From Rhodocyclus tenuis (GTDB lineage Bacteria; Pseudomonadota; Gammaproteobacteria; Burkholderiales; Rhodocyclaceae): a stretch of DNA of 64,000 bases. Positions 58,260-64,000 of the stretch are shown in pieces. The DNA lies in the NCBI RefSeq assembly GCF_014197755.1, contig NZ_JACIGE010000002.1:62001-126000 (forward strand). The letters are read 5' to 3'. Each line of letters starts with the position of its first letter. Positions within the stretch are counted from its first letter, which is position 1. Under the pieces are notes generated by a model. The model made no database searches. It was given only the letters and a program-made list of their open reading frames with translations, and had not been told where the DNA came from. The position numbers and the translations under genes were made by a program.

Positions 58260-59615
58260 TCAGCCGAGTGCGGCAAGCAGGCGGCCGTGAATGCCGCCGA
58301 AACCGCCGTTGCTCATCACCAGCACGTGGTCGCCGGGTCGGGCGGCGGCGACAATAGCGGCGGTAAGCGAATCGACATCCTTGGCTACGCTCACCCGCGC
58401 GCCAAGTGGCGCCAGCGCAGCGGCGGCATCCCACTCCAGCCCGGCAGCGCTGCAGAAGACCAGATCGGCAGCGGTCAGCGCAGCGGGCAGTTGCGCCTTC
58501 ATCACGCCAAGCTTCATGGTGTTCGAGCGCGGCTCGATCACCGCGAGGATGCGCGCGTCGCCGACCTTGCGCCGCAGACCGGCGAGTGTGGTGGCAATCG
58601 CCGTCGGGTGATGCGCGAAGTCGTCGTAAACAGCGACGCCGCCAGCGACGCCGCGCAACTCCAGCCGGCGACGGACGCCGACAAAGCGCGCCAGCGCCTC
58701 GACACCGCGCGGGAGCGGCACGCCGACGTGCCGCGCCGCGAGCAGCGCGGCAAGCGCGTTGGCGCGGTTGTGCTCGCCGGTCATCGACCAGTGCGTCTCG
58801 GCGATCAGCTCTTCGCCCTGCCACAGCCGGAAGCTGCCATCGGCGTCGTCGCCGCTGACATGCCAGCCTTGCGGATCGTTGAAATACTCGACCGGCGTCC
58901 AGCAACCGCGGGCGAGGACACGTTTCAGGCTGTCTTCAGAAGCATTGGAGACGATCTCGCCGGAACGCGGCAGCGTACGCACCAGATGATGGAATTGCGT
59001 TTCAATCGCCGCCAGATCGTCGAATATGTCTGCATGATCGAACTCAAGATTGTTCAGCACCAGCGTCCGCGGCTGGTAGTGCACGAACTTCGAGCGCTTG
59101 TCGCAGAAAGCCGTGTCGTACTCGTCGGCTTCGATAACGAAGAATGGCGAGTCAGCCAGGCTGCCGGCAAGCCGTGCCGAGACGCCAAAGTTCTGCGGCA
59201 CGCCGCCGATCAGGAAGCCAGGCGACAGGCCGGCGTCTTCGAGCACCCAGGCGAGCAGCGACGAGGTCGTCGTCTTGCCGTGCGTGCCGGCGACAGCGAG
59301 TGTCCAGCGTCCGCGCAGCACGTTCTCGGCGAGCCACTGCGGCCCGGAAACATAGGGCAGGCCGCGATCGAGAATCGCCTCGAGCAGCGCATTGCCGCGC
59401 GACACCGCGTTGCCGACGACGTAAAGCTCGGCGCCGAGGTCGATCTGTGCCGGATCGTAGCCTTCGATCAGCGCGATACCGGCCGCGCTGAGCTGATCGC
59501 TCATCGGCGGGTAGACGCCGGCATCACAGCCGCTGACCTGATGCCCGGCGGCACTGGCGAGTTGCGCCAGCCCGCCCATGAACGTACCGCAGACGCCGAG
59601 AATGTGAATTCGCAT
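58260..59615 (-). CDS. mpl: UDP-N-acetylmuramate:L-alanyl-gamma-D-glutamyl-meso-diaminopimelate ligase
   Basis: 451 residues from MRIHILGVCGTFMGGLA (59615). Mpl reattaches recycled murein tripeptide to UDP-MurNAc. Mur ligase ATP loop GTHGKTTTSSLLAWVLE is at about 105-120; EADEYDTAFCDKRSKF and NNLEFDHADIFDD are metal- and substrate-site motifs; VYDDFAHHPTAI is the third domain motif. It is the counterpart to MltA-type turnover also seen in this window. Confidence 0.96.
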   Translation of the reverse strand: MRIHILGVCGTFMGGLAQLASAAGHQVSGCDAGVYPPMSDQLSAAGIALIEGYDPAQIDLGAELYVVGNAVSRGNALLEAILDRGLPYVSGPQWLAENVLRGRWTLAVAGTHGKTTTSSLLAWVLEDAGLSPGFLIGGVPQNFGVSARLAGSLADSPFFVIEADEYDTAFCDKRSKFVHYQPRTLVLNNLEFDHADIFDDLAAIETQFHHLVRTLPRSGEIVSNASEDSLKRVLARGCWTPVEYFNDPQGWHVSGDDADGSFRLWQGEELIAETHWSMTGEHNRANALAALLAARHVGVPLPRGVEALARFVGVRRRLELRGVAGGVAVYDDFAHHPTAIATTLAGLRRKVGDARILAVIEPRSNTMKLGVMKAQLPAALTAADLVFCSAAGLEWDAAAALAPLGARVSVAKDVDSLTAAIVAAARPGDHVLVMSNGGFGGIHGRLLAALG

Positions 59616-59863
59616 ACCTATAAACACCAGCAATGACCGGAGCGCGATTGTAACGCTGCCCGGGCTGGCAAGCTGCGCGCTGCGCCTGCGGCCCCCTCAA
59701 GGAAACCCGCTGCTGCCGACTGGCGCGAAGCCGGCAGCAGCGCTGGCAATACTCCGCCTCCCAATTGCTCCGGCACTTGCCACTCGCGCTGCGCAAGACT
59801 AGTCTTCGAACGCCGCGCCCCTTCCCGCCACTGCAAGCGCCAACGACCGACGGTAAATCAACG

Positions 59864-60466
59864 ATGACCCGCCGCAGAGAAACCCGCAAAGCTCCGCAGC
59901 AGCGTGCACTGATCGCCAGCACCGCCGCGCGCCTGATCGCCGAAGACGGCATCAGCGGCTACGCCGCCGCCAAACGCAAAGCCGCACGCATGCTCGGATT
60001 GCCCGACAGCGTCGAACTTCCCGACGACAGCGCCATCGAGAGTGAATTGCGCACCCGCCTGCGCCTCTTTCAGGATGGCGAGCAGCAGGAAAGGCTGCTG
60101 CATCTACGGACGATCGCCGCCGAAAAGATGCGGATCATGCAGCGATTCAACCCCTATCTGAGCGGATCGGTTGCTGATGGCAGCGCTGGCAGGCACGCCG
60201 AGATCGACATCCAGCTGTTCACCGACAGCGCCAAGGATGTGGAGATATTCCTGCTCAACTCGGGCATCGACTTCCGCCACGTCGTGCCACGCAGCGACCG
60301 CGCCGAAGCGGTGCTATGCCTCGACAACGCAGGAGACGTTGTCAATCTGATCGTCTATCCGCCGCAGGAAGAGCGCGTTTCGCTGAAGACGCGCGATGGC
60401 CGCGTGCGTGAGCGCCTGCGCCTGCCTGCCGTGCTGCAGCTTGTCGCCGCCGGCGAGAGCGTCTAG
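59864..60466 (+). CDS. Nucleotidyltransferase-like protein
   Basis: 200 residues from the ATG at 59864. An N-terminal helical region (RALIASTAARLIAEDGISGYAAAKRKAARMLGLP) resembles the start of proteins annotated as mpl-linked. The centre has GSVADGSAGRHAEIDIQLF, the GS...D-x-D pattern of the MNT/Pol-beta nucleotidyltransferase fold (about 105-125). It ends in a beta-rich segment. Catalytic activity is uncertain because the first acidic pair is only partly conserved (EIDI). It is divergent from mpl with a 248-bp gap. Confidence 0.75.
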   Translation: MTRRRETRKAPQQRALIASTAARLIAEDGISGYAAAKRKAARMLGLPDSVELPDDSAIESELRTRLRLFQDGEQQERLLHLRTIAAEKMRIMQRFNPYLSGSVADGSAGRHAEIDIQLFTDSAKDVEIFLLNSGIDFRHVVPRSDRAEAVLCLDNAGDVVNLIVYPPQEERVSLKTRDGRVRERLRLPAVLQLVAAGESV

Positions 60467-60515
60467 CCTGCGCGGCGGAATTTGTCGCCACCACCGCTTA
60501 CCACAAGGAGCACGC

Positions 60516-61067
60516 TTGAACAGGATCGTCGTTTTCATCGCCGCGTTTGCCATCGCACTGGCGGCACTCGTCGCCGGCCTCTACACCTCGTCGCGCCAGG
60601 ATGGCTCGCCATCCGGGAGCACGGCGACGATTCCGCCAAAGGCAGCCGAGACGCTTTTCGCCGCGCGCCTGACCAACCTGCAGGGCGGCGGACAGCAACT
60701 CGAGCAATACCGGGGAAAGACGCTAGTGGTCAATTTCTGGGCAGCGTGGTGCCCGCCGTGCCGGGAAGAAATGCCGGGATTTGCCAGACTGCAAAGAAAA
60801 TTCGCCGATAAAGGCGTCCAATTTGTCGGCATCGCTCTGGATAATGCCGACAACGTGCGCACATTCCTGCAATCGACCCCGGTCGACTACCCGCAGCTGC
60901 TGGCCGGCGACGACGGCTCGGATCTGGCACGCGCGGTCGGCAACAGCAGCCTTGCCCTGCCCTACACGCTGATCATCGATGCGGGCGGCAAAGTGCGCTC
61001 GACCCGCATGGGCTATCTGCCCGAAAGTGATCTGGAACCGCTTCTGCAACAAGCACTTGCCAATTAG
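60516..61067 (+). CDS. TlpA/ResA-type thioredoxin-like protein
   Basis: 183 residues starting at TTG (60516) with an ideal AAGGAG site 5 bp upstream; no ATG fits. One N-terminal membrane anchor (FIAAFAIALAALVAGLYT) and a periplasmic thioredoxin domain with active site WAAWCPPCREEMP at about 85. It reduces periplasmic disulfides, often for cytochrome c or general use. It lies 49 bp after the nucleotidyltransferase-like gene, and 165 bp before aroQ. Confidence 0.9.
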   Translation: MNRIVVFIAAFAIALAALVAGLYTSSRQDGSPSGSTATIPPKAAETLFAARLTNLQGGGQQLEQYRGKTLVVNFWAAWCPPCREEMPGFARLQRKFADKGVQFVGIALDNADNVRTFLQSTPVDYPQLLAGDDGSDLARAVGNSSLALPYTLIIDAGGKVRSTRMGYLPESDLEPLLQQALAN

Positions 61068-61232
61068 TGACCGGCTTGCGCGGCGACTCGGCACAACAAT
61101 CGTGCGGCGCTCCGTATTCGGCGTACACTGGCGCAAGAAGCTGCTTTCGCAACAGAGGATCAATACGGTGTTTTAAGCACAAGATCGGCGCAAGGTGGAC
61201 AAAATGCAGCGATTTGCGGCAAACTTTCAGAC

Positions 61233-61736
61233 ATGAAAAAGCAAAAGCAGACGGGAAAATCGGCTCCTGATGGCGCCGAAGCGGCTGGCGAGACGCCGCG
61301 CCTGCTGGTTATTCACGGGCCGAATCTCAATCTGCTTGGTGCGCGCGAGCCCAAGTACTACGGCCTGACCACACTGGCCGACATCAATCTGGCGCTGGCG
61401 CGCCGCGCCGAAGCCGCGGGCGTGCAGCTCGACAGCTTCCAGAGCAATCACGAAGGCGCGCTGATCGAGCGCGTGCACGCCGCCCGCGACGAGGGCGTGC
61501 GCTACATCATCATCAACCCCGCCGCCTACACGCACACCAGCGTCGCCCTGCGCGACGCCGTTGCTGCAGCCGGCATCCCCTTTATCGAAGTCCACCTGTC
61601 CAACGTCCATGCGCGCGAGCCATTCCGGCATCGCTCGTACTTTTCGGACCTGGCGATCGGCGTCATCAGCGGCCTCGGCAGCGAAGGCTATCTGCTCGCG
61701 CTCGAATACCTGATCAGCAAACTGAAAGCCGACTGA
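61233..61736 (+). CDS. aroQ: 3-dehydroquinate dehydratase, type II
   Basis: 167 residues. It dehydrates 3-dehydroquinate in the shikimate pathway. Type II motifs: [14 protein letters not shown] with YYG (catalytic Tyr), [26 protein letters not shown] and EVHLSN. A ~22-residue Lys/Ala-rich leader precedes the core. It is followed 70 bp later by accB; aroQ-accB-accC is a widely conserved order. Confidence 0.96.
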   Translation: MKKQKQTGKSAPDGAEAAGETPRLLVIHGPNLNLLGAREPKYYGLTTLADINLALARRAEAAGVQLDSFQSNHEGALIERVHAARDEGVRYIIINPAAYTHTSVALRDAVAAAGIPFIEVHLSNVHAREPFRHRSYFSDLAIGVISGLGSEGYLLALEYLISKLKAD

Positions 61737-61806
61737 GCGGGCTGGCGCCGACACGGGCGCAGCCCTGAAGCCAACGCGTGGCAAAGAATTCTGACGGAGA
61801 AATCAA

Positions 61807-62271
61807 ATGGATCTGCGCAAACTCAAGAAACTGATCGACCTTGTCCAGGAATCGGGAATCTCCGAACTGGAAGTCACCGAAGGCGAAGAAAAGGTCCGTA
61901 TCGCCAAGCATTCGCCGTATCCGGCCGGTAACAACGCCGGCTGGGCGCCGCCGCAATACGCACCCGCGGCGCCGGCCGCAACCAGCCCGGCAGCCGTTTC
62001 GTCGGTGTCGCTCGACGACGAGGACGAAGAGCCGGAGGGCGAAGAGGTCAAGTCGCCGATGGTCGGCACCTTCTACCGCGCCGCCAGCCCCGGCGCCGAG
62101 CCTTTTGTCGAAGTCGGCTCGACGGTCAAGGTCGGCGATACGCTGTGTATCATCGAAGCGATGAAGCTGCTCAACGAAATCGAGGCGGACGTCGCCGGCA
62201 CGGTGAAAGCCATCCTCGTCGATAACGGACAACCGGTCGAATTCGGCGAACCGCTGTTCATCGTCGGATAA
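61807..62271 (+). CDS. accB: Biotin carboxyl carrier protein of acetyl-CoA carboxylase
   Basis: 154 residues. N-terminal helical region ([22 protein letters not shown]), an Ala/Pro linker (about 55-80) and the biotinyl domain with the biotin-bearing lysine in [13 protein letters not shown] near residue 120. BirA in this window would modify it. accC starts 5 bp downstream. Confidence 0.97.
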   Translation: MDLRKLKKLIDLVQESGISELEVTEGEEKVRIAKHSPYPAGNNAGWAPPQYAPAAPAATSPAAVSSVSLDDEDEEPEGEEVKSPMVGTFYRAASPGAEPFVEVGSTVKVGDTLCIIEAMKLLNEIEADVAGTVKAILVDNGQPVEFGEPLFIVG

Positions 62272-62276
62272 GCGCC

Positions 62277-63641
62277 ATGTTCGGCAAAGTCCTCATCGCC
62301 AATCGCGGCGAAATCGCCCTGCGCATCCAGCGCGCCTGCCGCGAACTGGGCATCAAGACCGTCGTCGTGCATTCGGAAGCCGACCGCGAGGCCAAGTACG
62401 TGCGCCTCGCCGACGAATCGGTCTGTATTGGCCCGGCACCCTCGGCGCAAAGCTATCTGAACATCCCGGCGATCATTTCAGCCGCCGAAGTCACCGACTC
62501 CGAAGCCATTCACCCCGGCTATGGTTTCCTCTCGGAGAACGCCGACTTCGCCGAACGCGTCGAAAGCTCGGGCTTCGTCTTCATTGGCCCTCGCCCGGAA
62601 ACAATCCGCCTGATGGGCGACAAGGTTTCGGCAAAAGCCGCGATGCGCGCAGCCGGTGTTCCCTGCGTTCCCGGTTCCGATGGCGCGCTGCCCGACGACC
62701 CGCGCGAGATCCAGGCCATCGCCCGTGCCGTCGGTTATCCGGTGATCATCAAGGCCGCTGGCGGCGGTGGCGGTCGCGGTATGCGCGTCGTGCATACCGA
62801 AGCGGCACTGATCAACGCCGTGGCGATGACCAAGCAGGAAGCGCAGACCGCTTTCGGCAACCCGATGGTGTACATGGAGAAGTTCCTCGAGAACCCGCGC
62901 CATGTCGAAATCCAGGTGCTGTCCGACAGTTTCCGCAACGCGGTGTACCTGCGCGAGCGCGATTGCTCGATGCAACGCCGCCACCAGAAGATCATCGAGG
63001 AAGCGCCGGCACCGGGAATTGCATCGCGCTACCTGACGCGCATCGGCGAACGTTGCGCCGACGCCTGCCGCCGCATCAATTATCGCGGCGCCGGCACTTT
63101 CGAGTTTCTCTACGAGAACGGCGAGTTCTACTTCATCGAGATGAACACGCGCATCCAGGTCGAACACCCGGTCACCGAGATGATCAGCGGCCTCGATCTG
63201 GTACAGGAGCAGATCCGCGTCGCGGCCGGCGAGAAACTTCGCTACCGTCAGCGCGATCTGGTGTTCCGCGGTCACGCCGTCGAATGCCGCATAAACGCCG
63301 AAGATCCCTTCACGTTCGTACCATCTCCTGGAAAGATCAGCGTTTATCACCCGCCCGGCGGCCCCGGTATCCGCGTCGACTCGCACATCTATCAGGGCTA
63401 TACGGTGCCCTCACACTATGATTCGATGGTCGCCAAGGTGATCGCCTATGGTGACACGCGCGAGCAGGCGATACGCCGCATGCGCATCGCGCTTTCAGAA
63501 ATGAGCATCGAGGGCATCAAGACCAATATCGCGCTGCACCAGGAACTGATGCAGGACGCGCGCTTTGTCGAAGGCGGCACCAGCATCCACTATCTTGAAC
63601 AGAAGCTCGCCGCGCGCGGCGAGGTCAAGAAGCACAGCTGA
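62277..63641 (+). CDS. accC: Biotin carboxylase subunit of acetyl-CoA carboxylase
   Basis: 454 residues. AccC carboxylates biotin on AccB using ATP and bicarbonate. The ATP-grasp fold has the glycine-rich [12 protein letters not shown] loop (about 158-170). [18 protein letters not shown] and [19 protein letters not shown] are further biotin carboxylase motifs. It is in an operon with accB. prmA follows 5 bp later. Confidence 0.98.
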   Translation: MFGKVLIANRGEIALRIQRACRELGIKTVVVHSEADREAKYVRLADESVCIGPAPSAQSYLNIPAIISAAEVTDSEAIHPGYGFLSENADFAERVESSGFVFIGPRPETIRLMGDKVSAKAAMRAAGVPCVPGSDGALPDDPREIQAIARAVGYPVIIKAAGGGGGRGMRVVHTEAALINAVAMTKQEAQTAFGNPMVYMEKFLENPRHVEIQVLSDSFRNAVYLRERDCSMQRRHQKIIEEAPAPGIASRYLTRIGERCADACRRINYRGAGTFEFLYENGEFYFIEMNTRIQVEHPVTEMISGLDLVQEQIRVAAGEKLRYRQRDLVFRGHAVECRINAEDPFTFVPSPGKISVYHPPGGPGIRVDSHIYQGYTVPSHYDSMVAKVIAYGDTREQAIRRMRIALSEMSIEGIKTNIALHQELMQDARFVEGGTSIHYLEQKLAARGEVKKHS

Positions 63642-63646
63642 GTTCC

Positions 63647-64000
63647 ATGCCCTGGCTTTCCGTCGCCATTGAAACCGACTGTGCGTCTGCCGAGGTGCTG
63701 GCCGACGCGCTGATGGAAGCTGGCGCCCTTTCGGCCAGCATTGAAGACGCCGCTGCCGGCACCGCCGAAGAGAAACCGCAGTTCGGCGAACCCGGCTCGG
63801 TGACGACGCCGGGCTGGGATCGCTCGCGTGTCGTCGCGCTACTCGCCGAAGACGCCGATGTCGCGACACTGATCGGCGACGCTGCAAGCGCCGCCGGACT
63901 GGCGCAAGCGCCCGCATATTCGCTCGCCACCGTCGAAGAACAGGACTGGGTACGGCTGACGCAGGCGCAGTTCGAGCCAATTCGCGTTTCGGAGCGCCTG
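63647..64000 (+). CDS. prmA: Ribosomal protein L11 methyltransferase, N-terminal part
   Basis: 118 residues, running off the right edge. The N-terminal L11-binding domain of PrmA is present (MPWLSVAIETDCASAEVLADALMEAG; VEEQDWVRLTQAQFEPIRV). The SAM-binding domain lies beyond the window. The accC-prmA order supports the call. Confidence 0.92.
   Translation, partial: MPWLSVAIETDCASAEVLADALMEAGALSASIEDAAAGTAEEKPQFGEPGSVTTPGWDRSRVVALLAEDADVATLIGDAASAAGLAQAPAYSLATVEEQDWVRLTQAQFEPIRVSERL

Overview
This is a 64 kb stretch of GC-rich bacterial chromosome. Gene content and order point to a betaproteobacterium, most likely in the Rhodocyclales (Accumulibacter/Dechloromonas-type); the genus is an inference. 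Supporting orders include ispE-tRNA-Gln-prs-rplY-pth-ychF, coaX-birA, glnA-DUF4124-ntrB-ntrC, ftsY-ftsE-ftsX, rsmD-coaD-ferredoxin and aroQ-accB-accC-prmA. Apart from one inserted element the region is dense core genome, with many 4-bp ATGA overlaps that suggest translational coupling.

Layout: 1-4.7 kb holds the end of a KefC/YbaL-type antiporter, mltA, a DUF815 ATPase, a Nudix/ThiE-like fusion and yacG. 4.675-14.161 kb is an integrated mobile element of about 9.5 kb. It carries a tyrosine integrase, an AlpA-type regulator, a TOPRIM-DUF927 replication protein, an XRE-type regulator and several unknown genes. It is bounded by a 13-bp direct repeat and inserted exactly at the 3' end of zapD, whose reading frame and stop it restores while cutting yacG off from coaE-zapD. 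The element holds an unusual set of DNA repeats: about 150-bp inverted arms each with six CTGGGACA-like iterons, a 132-bp tandem duplication with a diverged distant copy, a repeated palindrome, and a folded leader RNA resembling the C4/CI antisense RNAs of P1/P4. Together these look like a P4-style immunity and replication layout. No capsid-hijacking gene was recognised.

14.1-24.7 kb: zapD, coaE, a SPOR protein, trpB2, coaX, birA, ntrC, ntrB, a DUF4124 protein and glnA. glnA has a clear sigma-54 promoter with upstream NtrC-type sites, so this nitrogen-regulation cluster appears to control itself. 24.7-37 kb: a rhodanese, nadA, a phosphodiesterase-family protein, clsB, gluQ, ychF, pth, rplY, prs, tRNA-Gln, ispE, lolB and a TPR protein. 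37-52 kb: mutM, a dynamin-like GTPase, a CHASE-GGDEF diguanylate cyclase, a ferredoxin, coaD, rsmD, a pair of M16 peptidases (one lacking the zinc motif), ftsY-ftsE-ftsX, an unknown gene and a GAF-PAS histidine kinase.

51.8-58.2 kb looks like an envelope and stress-response neighbourhood. It has a 24-residue membrane peptide, a small lipoprotein, a glycine-zipper protein, an Ala-rich protein, an FtsH-like membrane AAA protease with a variant HEWGH zinc motif, a CsbD-family protein, and rpoH preceded by a perfect CIRCE operator. The last part (58.2-64 kb) has mpl, a nucleotidyltransferase-like protein, a TlpA-type thioredoxin, aroQ, accB, accC and the start of prmA.
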